Positions 16,415-25,253 of a stretch of 64,000 nucleotides of DNA are shown piece by piece. The position numbers and the translations under genes are program-made. This stretch comes from Wolinella sp052173415 (GTDB lineage Bacteria; Campylobacterota; Campylobacteria; Campylobacterales; Helicobacteraceae). The notes beneath the pieces were generated by a model. The model was given only the letters and a program-made list of their open reading frames with translations, was not told where the DNA came from and did not search any database. The stretch lies in NCBI GenBank assembly GCA_052173415.1, contig JBQMYQ010000003.1, positions 13,708-77,707 on the forward strand. The letters are read 5' to 3'. Numbering within the stretch: the first letter of the stretch is position 1; every line of letters begins with the position of its first letter.

Positions 16415-17656
16415 TTAGAGTTTCTTGAATATCACTACTCCATTTGTCCCACCAAAGCCAAATGAGTTGCTCATGACGGTCGTAATATTCGCATCACGCG
16501 CGCTATTGGGAATATAATCAAGGTCGCACTCTGGATCTTGTGTCTCGTAATTGATCGTCGGAGGCAAAATTCCCGCCTGCATAGCCATAAGAGAAATTAC
16601 CGCCTCTATCGCGCCCGCCGCACCAAGACAATGTCCAATCTGCCCCTTTGTAGAGCTCACAGGAGGGACATTCTCTTTTGAGCCAAAAGCGACCTTCAGT
16701 GCCATACTCTCATAGAGGTCGTTATATTTTGTGCTAGTTCCGTGTGCGTTGATGTAACCAATGGAAACATTTGCCATCTTCAATGCCGCCCTCATCGCCC
16801 TTAGCGCGCCCTCGCCATTGGGTGCTGGGGTCGTGATGTGATTTGCATCACCACTTTCGCCAAAGCCAATGAGCTCACCATAAATCGTCGCACCGCGCTT
16901 TTTCGCCGTCTCATACTCTTCAAGCACCAGCGACGCCGCGCCCTCGCCCATGACAAAGCCGTTACGATTCGCATCAAAAGGTCGCGAAGCCTTCTGAGGC
17001 TCATCATTGAAATCACTCAGAGCTTTCATTGCCGCGAAACCGCCGATTCCCACTCCACAAATTGCCGACTCAGCCGCGATGACCAACATCCGCTCCGCTC
17101 CGCCAAGCATAATAGTCTTACTCGCCTCAATAATGCCATGTGTGCCCGCTGCACACGCGGTTACGCTTGAGACGTTCGGCCCTTTAATCCCATAATCAAT
17201 GGAGACAAATCCGCCCAGCATATTCACAAGCGAAGAGGGGATAAAAAAGGGCGAAATACGCTTTGGACCACGCTCAGCGTTGATGACAGAGTTTTTCTCA
17301 ATGTTTGGAAGTCCTCCGATTCCTGAAGCGGAGCTAATCCCGAAACGATCAGGGTCAACCCCCTCTAGCAGATGACCATCGCTCGCTAATAAACCCGAAT
17401 CCTGCATTGCCTCTCTAGCCGCTTGAAGCCCCAGCTGTATGAAACGATCCGCCTTTTTGACTTCTTTGGGATCCATGACGAGTGTTGGGTCAAAATCGAC
17501 AATTTCTCCCGCGATTTTGACGGGGAAATCCTCCACATCAAAGCAAGAGATTCTTTTAATTCCGCATTTCCCATCGACAATGGCTCTAAAAGAATCCCCT
17601 CTATTATGACCTAATGAGTTGATCATTCCGATTCCTGTTACAACAACTCTGCGCAC
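16415..17656 (-). CDS. fabF: Beta-ketoacyl-ACP synthase II
   Basis: Condensing enzyme elongating acyl-ACP with malonyl-ACP. 413 residues. The active-site Cys is in SSVTACAAGTHGI near residue 167, and the two catalytic His are in NAHGTSTKYND and GQIGHCLGAAG. It ends with NSFGFGGTNGVVIF, typical of FabF. Substrates are delivered by the ACP encoded 78 bases upstream of its start. Confidence 0.97.
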   Translation of the reverse strand: MRRVVVTGIGMINSLGHNRGDSFRAIVDGKCGIKRISCFDVEDFPVKIAGEIVDFDPTLVMDPKEVKKADRFIQLGLQAAREAMQDSGLLASDGHLLEGVDPDRFGISSASGIGGLPNIEKNSVINAERGPKRISPFFIPSSLVNMLGGFVSIDYGIKGPNVSSVTACAAGTHGIIEASKTIMLGGAERMLVIAAESAICGVGIGGFAAMKALSDFNDEPQKASRPFDANRNGFVMGEGAASLVLEEYETAKKRGATIYGELIGFGESGDANHITTPAPNGEGALRAMRAALKMANVSIGYINAHGTSTKYNDLYESMALKVAFGSKENVPPVSSTKGQIGHCLGAAGAIEAVISLMAMQAGILPPTINYETQDPECDLDYIPNSARDANITTVMSNSFGFGGTNGVVIFKKL

Positions 17657-17734
17657 GCAATACTCCTTAAAAGGGCGGTATATTTATGGATGTAGTCTTG
17701 AGGCGCGAAATGCCTCAAGGAAGATAAGAGGAAG

Positions 17735-17965
17735 TTATTTGTGAGCCTCAATGTATCGCACTACATCTCCCACAGTAGCAATCTTTTCGGCTTCCTCATC
17801 GGGAATCTCAACGCTGAATTTCTCCTCAAGAGCCATAACAAGCTCCACGACATCAAGGGAATCTGCGCCTAAGTCTTCGACGAATTTAGACTCCTCTTTG
17901 ACTTCTTCGGGATTCACATTGAGTTGCTCCACTACGACTTCTTTAATATCATCAAAAACAGCCAT
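17735..17965 (-). CDS. acpP: Acyl carrier protein
   Basis: Small acidic carrier that holds growing acyl chains on phosphopantetheine. 76 residues, with the attachment Ser in GADSLDVVELVMALEE. The ATG at 17963-17965 has AAGGAG upstream, so the 13 codons before it are excluded. Flanked by fabG (70 bases before its start) and fabF, as in many bacteria. Confidence 0.98.
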   Translation of the reverse strand: MAVFDDIKEVVVEQLNVNPEEVKEESKFVEDLGADSLDVVELVMALEEKFSVEIPDEEAEKIATVGDVVRYIEAHK

Positions 17966-18035
17966 TTCTATTTCTCCTTTGAATTCATTAGACAGGTGTG
18001 CCATTGTAGCTAAAATTCCTTAAATATTATAGAAC

Positions 18036-18779
18036 CTACATATAGAGTCCGCCGTTAACCTTCAGCACTTCGCCTGTGATATAGCTCGAATAGTCACTCA
18101 AAAGATACGCAACGGCGTGAGCGACCTCGCTAGGCTCGCCAAAACGTCCTAGTGGGACATTCTTGATATAGGATTCCTTAATCTCGTCTTTAAGCCCTTG
18201 CGTCATGTCGGTGCGAATGAAACCGGGTGTAACGGAGTTAAAACGCACGCCCCGCGGAGCACCCTCAAATGCGAATGATTTTGTCATCGCAATCATGCCG
18301 CCCTTACTCGCAGCGTAGTTGGTTTGCCCCGCATTCCCGCGCTCGCCCACGATTGATGAAATATTGACCACGCTTCCAAAACGCTGCTTACTCATTGCTT
18401 TCAACGCCTCTCTGCTCCCGATGAACGCCGAAGTCAAATTCGCCTCAAGCACACTCTGAAACTCCTCAGTCTTCATGCGAATCGCTAATTTATCATTTGT
18501 GATTCCTGCATTATTCACGAGATATGCAAGCTCACCATCACTATCAAGGATCGTCTTAATCCCCTCCACAAAAGCCACCTCATCGGTCGCATCAAACGAT
18601 ATGAGCGCCACCTGCGCGCCTTGCGCCTCAATCTCAGCCTTCAGCGCGTCGGCTAGCGTGCTCTGGCTTCGGTAGTTAATCCAAACTTTCAATCCCATCT
18701 TTGCCAGCACACGCGCAATATCCGCACCGATTCCTCGACTTGAGCCAGTGATTAGGACGTTTTTTCCACTAAATTTCAT
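18036..18779 (-). CDS. fabG: 3-oxoacyl-ACP reductase
   Basis: NADPH-dependent reduction of 3-oxoacyl-ACP in the elongation cycle. 247 residues of short-chain dehydrogenase. Cofactor motif TGSSRGIGADIA near residue 11, NNAGIT, catalytic Ser in VNISSIVGERG and YAASKGGM (Tyr-x3-Lys). Normal length. The distance to acpP is 70 bases. Confidence 0.97.
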   Translation of the reverse strand: MKFSGKNVLITGSSRGIGADIARVLAKMGLKVWINYRSQSTLADALKAEIEAQGAQVALISFDATDEVAFVEGIKTILDSDGELAYLVNNAGITNDKLAIRMKTEEFQSVLEANLTSAFIGSREALKAMSKQRFGSVVNISSIVGERGNAGQTNYAASKGGMIAMTKSFAFEGAPRGVRFNSVTPGFIRTDMTQGLKDEIKESYIKNVPLGRFGEPSEVAHAVAYLLSDYSSYITGEVLKVNGGLYM

Positions 18780-18915
18780 GCAAATCCTTTGTAGCGTAGT
18801 TTTGTAACATCTAAAGCGGGGATTTTAGCAAATTTTAGAAAGCCAAGATAAGGGCTAGGGGTTATGTAGCGTGGATTCCTGCTGGATTGCGTAGATTCTT
18901 GAGGTAGAAATGTCT

Positions 18916-18952
18916 AGTAAACCCCGCTACTGCATGGCAACGGAGTTTTACT
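18916..18952 (-). terminator. Imperfect hairpin after rpsU
   Basis: AGTAAA-CCCCG (from 18916) can pair with CGGAGTTTTACT (18941-18952) with one bulge. It begins three bases after the rpsU stop on the minus strand. There is no strong T-run after it, so it may only attenuate transcription into fabG. Confidence 0.4.
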
Positions 18953-18954
18953 GT

Positions 18955-19167
18955 TTATAGTCGCGATTCGTATCGGCGTAGCATATAGAGTCGTTTGAGC
19001 ATCTTCTTGCGCGCATTAATTTTTTGCTTTTTGCGCTTTTCGGTCATCGGCTCAAAGAAACGCCTGGCTCGGCATTCTGTAACAATTAAATTACGATCCG
19101 CTTGCTTTTTGAATCTTCGATGAGCCTCCTCAAAAGACTCCTGCTCTCGTGCTTTCACTCCGGGCAT
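18955..19167 (-). CDS. rpsU: 30S ribosomal protein S21
   Basis: Small basic protein of the 30S subunit near the 3' end of 16S rRNA, used in initiation. 70 residues: MPGVKAREQESFEEAHRRFK, then a Lys/Arg-rich end, normal for S21. An AT-rich 347-base region upstream should contain its promoter. Located upstream of fabG. Confidence 0.96.
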   Translation of the reverse strand: MPGVKAREQESFEEAHRRFKKQADRNLIVTECRARRFFEPMTEKRKKQKINARKKMLKRLYMLRRYESRL

Positions 19168-19514
19168 CTATAAATCACCACCTTTTTTTGACATTTTCCC
19201 TTCTGCGAAGGAATTTGTGACTTTAGCACCTTTTTACTGAAAGCTCAATATTCCAAAATCCGCAAATAATCTGAGGAATCGACTAAACATTTTCAAAAAC
19301 AAAAATTTATTCCACGTATTATTTAGGTTTTCTCAAAAATGTAGTATAGTTTTTTCGAAATTTAACTAAGCATGAAATCGCGTTTGTATCGGAATTTTAG
19401 CCTATATATTTCAGCATATATTAAGAATATTTACCTTTTTAGGTTCAAGGCACAATTAATAACATGAATACTTCTTGGTTTCTTAAACATTATTGTAAAC
19501 TTAAGGGACAAAAT
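19168..19514. other. AT-rich divergent promoter region between rpsU and ccoG
   Basis: 347 bases without a gene, clearly more AT-rich than the surroundings. Plus-strand candidates for -10 boxes are TATAGT near 19345 and the TATATATT/TATATTAAG stretch near 19405-19425. The rpsU promoter must lie here on the other strand. I see no repeats or RNA structure beyond this. Confidence 0.45.
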
Positions 19515-20560
19515 ATGAGCTCAAATTGCCCCCACATGGGAATCTTCTACTATCAAAAACGCTATTTTATCTTTGCGCTTACGACGTTTTTTGTGATGAG
19601 TTTGCCCTTTGTTACGATTGATGGGAATCAGATATTCCTACTCTCTTTTGATCGCAAGCAGCTCCATCTTCTTGGCGTTGCGTTTGATATGCAAGAGCTC
19701 TATCTCATACCCTTTTTGTTGATGTTGCTCTTCATAGGAATATTCTTCATCACGACGCTTGGAGGGCGTGTATGGTGCGGTTGGGGCTGTCCTCAGACCA
19801 TTTTTAGGGTGCTTTATCGTGATGTTATCAAGATAAAGCTCTTAAAATTGCGCAAAAAGGTTAGCAACAAGCAGCTTAAACCTGATATGAGTCTGCCTGT
19901 AAATAAGCTCAAAAAAGCCGTTGCTATTACGTTTTGGACGATTATTTCGCTCATTGCCTCCTCAAATTTACTTTGGTATTTTATGCCGCCTTATGACTTT
20001 TTTGCCTATTGGAGTGCTCCAAAAGAGCATACGGTTTTACTTGGATTCCTCGCTATAATGACCACCGTGCTGGCGTTTGACATCGTCGCACTTAGAGAGA
20101 ATTTCTGTATTTACATGTGTCCTTACAGTCGTATCCAGTCCGTGCTTTACAACAACGACACAATCATGGCGGTGTATGATTACAAGCTCGGAGGCAAGGT
20201 TTTTAATCTCAAGGGAATCAAGCTTTGGAAAAAGCCCGATCCCCCTGACACGGAATGTATCGGCTGTGGGCAATGTGTCAAAGTCTGTCCGACCTGTATT
20301 GACATACATAAAGGGATGTGGCTAGAGTGTATCAAAACTGCCTTGAATGCACCGATGCGTGCTCCAAAGTCGTGAACGCCCTCGGGAAGGAGACGCTCAT
20401 CGGCTGGACGTCGCCTCAAGCAGTGGAATCGCTCTCAAAAGAGGCGCGTAAAGATACGCCTCTTCCCGTTCGCATACGTGCTTTTGCACTGGATAAACCC
20501 GAAATCAGCGTGCTTAGAGATAGCATTTTTGTCTATCCGCGCGCAGATCTTATCAAATAA
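19515..20560 (+). pseudogene. ccoG: Cytochrome c oxidase accessory protein CcoG, frameshifted and short
   Basis: CcoG (FixG/RdxA type) is a membrane polyferredoxin for cbb3 oxidase copper handling. The ATG at 19515 has AAGGGA upstream. Visible: VWCGWGCPQTIF, NFCIYMCPYSRIQS, and first cluster CIGCGQCVKVCP. The second cluster is broken: the frame starting the gene stops at 20375, and the right reading continues in the next frame. The sequence ATCAAAACTGC at 20331-20341 would give the canonical CINCLECTDAC if two A were removed. Total length would be about 348 residues versus roughly 450-480 usual. The C-terminal membrane helix and Ig-like domain are missing. A mutated, decaying copy or a sequencing error plus a short variant. 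Confidence 0.85.
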
Positions 20561-20569
20561 GGAAAACTT

Positions 20570-21532
20570 ATGCAGTCATCTACAAAAACCAATCGTCTTG
20601 AACATTTTCCCATCATGTTTTTTACTATCTCTATGGGCTTTGGAGGGCTCTCTCTCGCCTACCTCAAAGCCCATGAGGAGCTAGCGATTCCCATAGAATT
20701 CTTCTATCTCTTCCGCGCCATTACCTCTGTGGTTTTTGTGGTCGCTTTTCTCTTTTATGCTATGAAATTTTTCAAGTATCGTGCGCAAGTCGTTTGGGAG
20801 TTTTCCCACCCGATCCGCCTGCACTTTTTCCCCGCATTTTCGATTGCCCTGCTTCTTTTAAGTGCGCTGTATAGCCACTTCTCGCTACTAAGCGCGACGC
20901 TGTTTTGGCTTGGGCTCATCATTCACACGTTTCTTACGTTTCACACCGTGCGTTTTTGGATTAATAACAGCTTTGAAATCGCCCGCAGCAACCCCGCGTG
21001 GTTTATCCCCATCGTGGGGAATCTCATCATTCCCGCCCTCGCGCACGACATTCACCCTGCGCTTCTCTCTTACTTTTTTGCTTTAGGGGTCTTTTTTTGG
21101 CTCGTGCTATTTTCCATCATCTTTTATCGGATCATATTCCATCCTCAACTCGCGCAGAAATTCATGCCCACCCTCTTTATATTCATCGCACCCCCTGCGA
21201 TTGCACTTTTAGGCTATCTCAATCTGAATGGAATCCGATTTGACCTTTTGGCGCAAATGTTTCTAAATCTCGCACTGTTTTTCGCATTTCTCTTAATTTT
21301 CATGTATAAAAACTTCATCAAACTCAAATTTTTCATCTCATGGTGGGCATTCACTTTCCCCCTTGCCGCGCTCTCTATCGCGCTGATTCGCGCTTTTAGT
21401 ATCAGCAATCTCGCGCCCTACCTCCATCTCGCGCTCCTCTTTTTAATCGCCACCACGATCATCATAGGAATCGTGAGCTTCAAAACTTATCGCTCCATTC
21501 TTAAGCAAGAAGTTTGCGTCGCAGAGGAATAG
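20570..21532 (+). CDS. SLAC1/TehA-family anion channel or transporter
   Basis: Integral membrane protein of 320 residues with about ten helices, of the tellurite-resistance/dicarboxylate and SLAC1 family. Typical N-terminal stretch FPIMFFTISMGFGGLSLAYL, then WEFSHPIRLHFFPAFSIALL and PAWFIPIVGNLIIPALA. Family members move small anions; the substrate here cannot be told. SD AAGGAAAAC precedes the ATG. It begins nine bases after the ccoG remnant and ends eight bases before the next operon member. Confidence 0.85.
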   Translation: MQSSTKTNRLEHFPIMFFTISMGFGGLSLAYLKAHEELAIPIEFFYLFRAITSVVFVVAFLFYAMKFFKYRAQVVWEFSHPIRLHFFPAFSIALLLLSALYSHFSLLSATLFWLGLIIHTFLTFHTVRFWINNSFEIARSNPAWFIPIVGNLIIPALAHDIHPALLSYFFALGVFFWLVLFSIIFYRIIFHPQLAQKFMPTLFIFIAPPAIALLGYLNLNGIRFDLLAQMFLNLALFFAFLLIFMYKNFIKLKFFISWWAFTFPLAALSIALIRAFSISNLAPYLHLALLFLIATTIIIGIVSFKTYRSILKQEVCVAEE

Positions 21533-21540
21533 TAGAAAAT

Positions 21541-21828
21541 ATGTGGGTTAGAGATCAGCTGCGATTCCTCACTCGCGCGCTATTTATCGGGCTTGTCGCG
21601 CTCTTTGGCGTGCTCTCTCACGCATTTTTAAGCAGACACAACGAGCAGCCCCCCACCCATTCATTTCTCTTCCCTAAAGGGAGCACCTTGAGTGCCGATT
21701 CCCTGCATACACGCTTTTTCCCCTATGCAGACACCATGAGCGCGCGCCCAAGCTATCCGGGCGCATTTGATCCCTTTCACAGCTCCTTTGTCTATTCGCC
21801 ACCCTCCCTCTCTGTGAAACGCCCATGA
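21541..21828 (+). CDS. Small membrane-anchored hypothetical protein of the ABC operon
   Basis: 95 residues with a basic start and one hydrophobic segment (FLTRALFIGLVALFGVLSHA), so a signal anchor, followed by a Pro/Ser/Phe-rich periplasmic tail. Not recognised. The stop overlaps the permease start (ATGA). Position suggests a substrate- or partner-binding accessory of the exporter. Confidence 0.6.
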   Translation: MWVRDQLRFLTRALFIGLVALFGVLSHAFLSRHNEQPPTHSFLFPKGSTLSADSLHTRFFPYADTMSARPSYPGAFDPFHSSFVYSPPSLSVKRP

Positions 21829-22985
21829 ATCGCTCGCTTCTTGCCCTCTCCATCGCTCTAGTGAGAAATAAAGCACTCAAATATATTCCACTTACCCTTT
21901 TGCTTGTGCTTGTGATTTTCCTCGCCACTTCGGTAAGCTTTATTGCAAGCGGCATCAAAAAAATCCAAGCACAGCAAATCGGCAATCTCCCTAGTATTAC
22001 GCTTCAACGCGTCGTGGGTGGGAGGATTGAGAGCGTGAGTGAAGAGCGTATTGATGAGATTTTGGAAATTCCGGGTGTCGCATGGGCATTAGGACGCGTT
22101 TGGGGCTACTACTTTTTCCCCCATGTCGCGCTACAAAATGGAGGCGCAAATTTCACAATCTTAGGAATCGACCCCTTCGAGCCGCATTTTTTAGAGGAAG
22201 ATTCCTCCATAAACCTCGAGGAATCGGGGATCATGCACGTAGGCACGGGCGTATATGATGTGATGCAAAAGAGCTTTAACTGCGATTCTCTTACACTCAT
22301 TTCGCCTGCGAGCAAGCCACACACCCTGCGCTTAGGCGAGCTTTTAGAAGGGGCGTGGAGCTATGATTTTATCGTGCTTCACAAAGATGAGGCGCGCGAG
22401 ATTTTAGGCGTAAGGGAAGGCGAAGTAACGGATATTGTGGTGCAAGTAACCCATGAGGCGGAGATTCCCACGATTGCGAGCAAGCTCATTGAGCTCTATC
22501 CCGATTCGCGCGTGCTTAGCAAGGATCAGATTTTGCTCGCTTATGAGTCTGTCATAGACTACAAAAGCGGGCTGTTTTTGGTGCTTTTTATTACAGTTTT
22601 GCTTGCGCTTTCTATTGCACTCTATAATCAAGCAAGCATTCTAAGCAGTGATGAACGCCGTGAAATCGCGCTTTTACGGGCTATTGGCTTTAGTGTGGGC
22701 GAAGTGATGTGGCTCAAGGTGCTCGAACATCTCTACCTCATCGCGACCGCCCTATTTGTGGGAATCCTAGGCGCATACCTCTTTGTTTATATCGCCAAAG
22801 CCCCGCTGTTATGGCACATCTTCATAACCGCAAGCGACCTCACTCCGCCCTTCTCGCCTCAGATCGGTGCGGAATTTTTCGAGCTTATAAGCTACGCACT
22901 TTTGGGCGCATTCCTCTATTTTGCTGTCGTGCTAATCCCGATATGGCGCGCCTCCGCAGGCGAAATGGGAGAGTGGCTACGATGA
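21825..22985 (+). CDS. FtsX/MacB-type ABC transporter permease
   Basis: 386-residue permease with one N-terminal helix (YIPLTLLLVLVIFLATSVSF), a large periplasmic domain of about 200 residues, and three C-terminal helices. The ATPase-contact sequence EIALLRAIGFSVGEVMWL is a hallmark of the FtsX/MacB/LolC superfamily. Such systems usually move or mechanically signal to lipoproteins, peptides or cell-wall enzymes rather than pumping small solutes. It overlaps both neighbours by four bases. Confidence 0.9.
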   Translation: MNRSLLALSIALVRNKALKYIPLTLLLVLVIFLATSVSFIASGIKKIQAQQIGNLPSITLQRVVGGRIESVSEERIDEILEIPGVAWALGRVWGYYFFPHVALQNGGANFTILGIDPFEPHFLEEDSSINLEESGIMHVGTGVYDVMQKSFNCDSLTLISPASKPHTLRLGELLEGAWSYDFIVLHKDEAREILGVREGEVTDIVVQVTHEAEIPTIASKLIELYPDSRVLSKDQILLAYESVIDYKSGLFLVLFITVLLALSIALYNQASILSSDERREIALLRAIGFSVGEVMWLKVLEHLYLIATALFVGILGAYLFVYIAKAPLLWHIFITASDLTPPFSPQIGAEFFELISYALLGAFLYFAVVLIPIWRASAGEMGEWLR

Positions 22986-23647
22986 TATTTCTAAAAAATG
23001 TAAGCAAAAGCTTTGAGGGCGGGAATCGGGGCGTTTTTGACCTCTCATTTGAGATACAAAAAGGCGAGAGCTGCCTGCTTAGAGGCGAGAGCGGAAGTGG
23101 AAAAAGCACGCTTTTAGCACTCATTAGTGCGATGATTCGCCCGGATTTTGGCGAGATCCGCGTGGGAGATCGGCATTTATGGCTCATGAATGAGCGTCTA
23201 AGCGCGCGCTGGAGGCTGCTTAACGTCGGCTTTATCTTCCAGCGATTCCACCTTTTGCCCCATTTGAGCCTCTTTGAAAATGTCGCACTCCCGCTTGTCC
23301 CTCTAAACCTGGAAGCGCGTGAAATTGAAGAGCGAGTGGAGCGGGTTTTGGAGCGATTCTCACTCAAGGAGCGCGCACATAGAGCCGCTAGAGGGCTCTC
23401 AGGTGGGGAGCTGCAACGCGTCGCTATCGCAAGGGCTCTTGTGAATAATCCTGCGATTCTCCTCGCAGATGAACCCGTAGCGAGCCTTGATAGTCGCTTG
23501 AAGCATGAATTTATCGAGATTTTGAAAGGGCTAAAAAGCGAAGGGCACACGATTATGGTCGCTTCGCACGACATGGAGCTACTTGAATGCGGCTATTTTG
23601 AGCGCGAAATTCGCCTACACAACGGAAGAATCGATGATATTAAGTAG
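22982..23647 (+). CDS. ABC transporter ATP-binding protein (MacB/LolD-like)
   Basis: 221 residues, cytoplasmic ATPase. Walker A GESGSGKSTLLALI near residue 38, signature LSGGELQRVAIARALVNNPA, Walker B AILLADEP with the following D-loop, and the switch His in MVASHDMEL. Start is ATG at 22982, overlapping the permease stop as ATGA. Closest in layout to LolD/MacB ATPases. Confidence 0.93.
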   Translation: MIFLKNVSKSFEGGNRGVFDLSFEIQKGESCLLRGESGSGKSTLLALISAMIRPDFGEIRVGDRHLWLMNERLSARWRLLNVGFIFQRFHLLPHLSLFENVALPLVPLNLEAREIEERVERVLERFSLKERAHRAARGLSGGELQRVAIARALVNNPAILLADEPVASLDSRLKHEFIEILKGLKSEGHTIMVASHDMELLECGYFEREIRLHNGRIDDIK

Positions 23648-24590
23648 CGCACTTATCGCCTACACCCTCGCTGAGAGCGTCGCACTCACGCTAGGGGTCG
23701 TCGCAGGATATGGCGCATGGAATATCACGCGGCATTATCGTGCGGATTACAGCGCGCACTCCTATCGCCTCTACGCACTTAGCGAGCTCTCAGGCGCACT
23801 GATTCGATTCCTGCTCTTAGCCAAACTTTTGCTCTTTTTTTATTACATTTTTTTGCTCGATTCCTACACGACTAAGCTCATCGGCGCGATGTGTGCCACA
23901 GGCGTTGTAGGCGCAATTAAGGGCGGTTGGTGGCTCTTTTTATGGAAAATTTTGGTGCTGCTTTTGGGCGTAATTTGGCTTTTTATGCACCACGATGATT
24001 TAAAGAGCGAGCAAGAGCCCTATTTTCGCAAGAAATTTCTCTTTTATCTACTCATTTTAGGGGCTTTGCTTGTTGAATTTATTTGGAGTCTCTCTGCGCT
24101 ATTTTCCCTTGAACCCCAGCGCCTCGTGAGTTGCTGTGCTACGATTTTCAGCCCGCAAAGCTTCCAAAAAAGTGGGGCGATTTTGGATAAGACGCCACTT
24201 TTTGCCCTATTTTTCTCCCTGTTTATCGTGCTTTTAAGTAGTTATAAAAGGCATTCCGCGGGACTTTTTGTGGGGAATGCGCTCTTTTTAGCAGCCACAC
24301 TTTGGGCGATTATCTACTTTTTCTCCCCCTATATTTACGCGCTTCCCACGCATGTCTGTCCTTTTTGCCTCCTACAAAAGGAATACTACGGCGTAGGCTA
24401 CCTCATCTACGCGCTCCTTTTTTGGGGGAGCTTTTTGGGTTGCGCAGCGGCAGCGAGGCTAATCTATGCGCCAAAGCTCTCAAGCGATACGATTATCCGC
24501 CTCTCGCTCGCACTTTATGCATTAGTTTTGTGCATTTTATTTGGCTATGTAATTGGCTATTTTCTCATAAATGGAACGTGGCTTGGCTAA
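23634..24590 (+). CDS. Polytopic membrane protein with conserved cysteines, last gene of the ABC operon
   Basis: 318 residues with about eight predicted helices. Cysteines lie in suggestive places: Cys87 (GAMCATGVVG), Cys167-Cys168 (VSCCATIF), and a CxxC at 242-245 (HVCPFCLLQKEYYG) that resembles the DsbB/VKOR motif preceding a helix. This suggests thiol redox or metal handling at the membrane. It overlaps the ATPase gene by 14 bases. I do not recognise a named family, but I have the impression that similar proteins accompany MacB-like transporters elsewhere. Confidence 0.6.
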   Translation: MILSSALIAYTLAESVALTLGVVAGYGAWNITRHYRADYSAHSYRLYALSELSGALIRFLLLAKLLLFFYYIFLLDSYTTKLIGAMCATGVVGAIKGGWWLFLWKILVLLLGVIWLFMHHDDLKSEQEPYFRKKFLFYLLILGALLVEFIWSLSALFSLEPQRLVSCCATIFSPQSFQKSGAILDKTPLFALFFSLFIVLLSSYKRHSAGLFVGNALFLAATLWAIIYFFSPYIYALPTHVCPFCLLQKEYYGVGYLIYALLFWGSFLGCAAAARLIYAPKLSSDTIIRLSLALYALVLCILFGYVIGYFLINGTWLG

Positions 24591-24708
24591 GCAAAAGCGG
24601 GGAATCTGGGGTATTTTAAGAGATTTAAAAGATTTTTTGTATAAGATTTCGCTCCCCCTAAAGGCGTTTCTTCTTTTAAGTTTTTAAGCGATAGAATGCC
24701 GATCTTGC

Positions 24709-24792
24709 GCGGGAGTGGCGGAATGGCAGACGCACCAGACTTAGGATCTGGCGCTTCACGGCGTGGAGGTTCAAGTCCTCTCTCCCGCACCA
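24709..24792 (+). tRNA. tRNA-Leu, anticodon TAG
   Basis: 84 bases including an encoded CCA. The acceptor stem GCGGGAG pairs with CTCCCGC. Anticodon stem CCAGA/TCTGG with loop CTTAGGA gives anticodon TAG at 24742-24744, reading CUA. A long variable arm, as expected for leucine, follows (CGCTTCACGGCG). T-arm GGAGG-TTCAAGT-CCTCT. Confidence 0.97.
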
Positions 24793-25170
24793 CACTTTTT
24801 CTCTCCGTCTTGTTCTTCTTGTTTTTAGAAATCACATTTACTTCAAATTACAATGTCAAGGAAAACCAGCTAAGAAATTCAAGCAAAGGCGAATCGGTAA
24901 AAATGCGTATGTTTTTATCAAGGCTTTAAAAACAATCAAATATCACACAGGAATCCTCCCCCCCCCCATGAGAAAGTGTGTATAAAAAGGCACGGGCGAG
25001 TTTGTAGCTAATTTGTGCAGGGGATTCTTGTGGCGATTCTTGCATAATGCTTCTTGTGTATAGATTCCCAGCATGAGATTCCCTGTGCGGATTCCCAGTA
25101 TTAGCAAAAATATAGGGGAATCTGAGCGGATTTTGTGTTGATTATCAGGTTATATATGTCTCTAAAAAGA
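24793..25170. other. Intergenic region after tRNA-Leu with clustered hexamers and a C10 tract
   Basis: 378 bases with no convincing gene on either strand. It contains a run of ten C at 24958-24967 and about five copies of the dispersed hexamer, three of them within about 45 bases near 25065-25105. It may be decayed coding DNA, or an uptake-signal-rich spacer. Nothing else recognised. Confidence 0.5.
24958..24967. repeat. Homopolymer of ten C
   Basis: Run of 10 C, long enough to slip during replication. Reading frames beside it are only a few codons long (ATGAGAAAGTGTGTATAA follows at once), so no gene is obviously switched. The length may vary between cells and is prone to assembly error. 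Confidence 0.8.
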
Positions 25171-25196
25171 GTGAGGAATCCACGCGGATTCCTCAC
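25171..25196 (-). terminator. Rho-independent terminator of the porin gene
   Basis: Perfect 11-base arms GTGAGGAATCC and GGATTCCTCAC around the loop ACGC, followed on the minus strand by TCTTTTTAGA. It lies 57 bases after the porin stop. Both arms consist mostly of the dispersed hexamer, in inverted orientation, as DNA uptake sequences do in Neisseria terminators. Confidence 0.85.
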
Positions 25197-25253
25197 GGAT
25201 TTCCTGTCTTTATGTGCAGATTATTAGCCTAGATTCCCCGCTGTTTGGCAGAA

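Noticed and set aside
15455..16465. 336-codon open frame on the + strand
   Set aside because: Exactly antisense to accA and part of fabF. The length results from the base composition of the real gene.
20325..20345. Programmed frameshift in ccoG
   Set aside because: The A-run is not in slippery phase, and shifting would give CIKNC, not the canonical cluster spacing; a two-base insertion explains it better.
24696..24929. 77-codon + frame starting at tRNA-Leu
   Set aside because: Reads through the tRNA gene; product composition reflects tRNA sequence.
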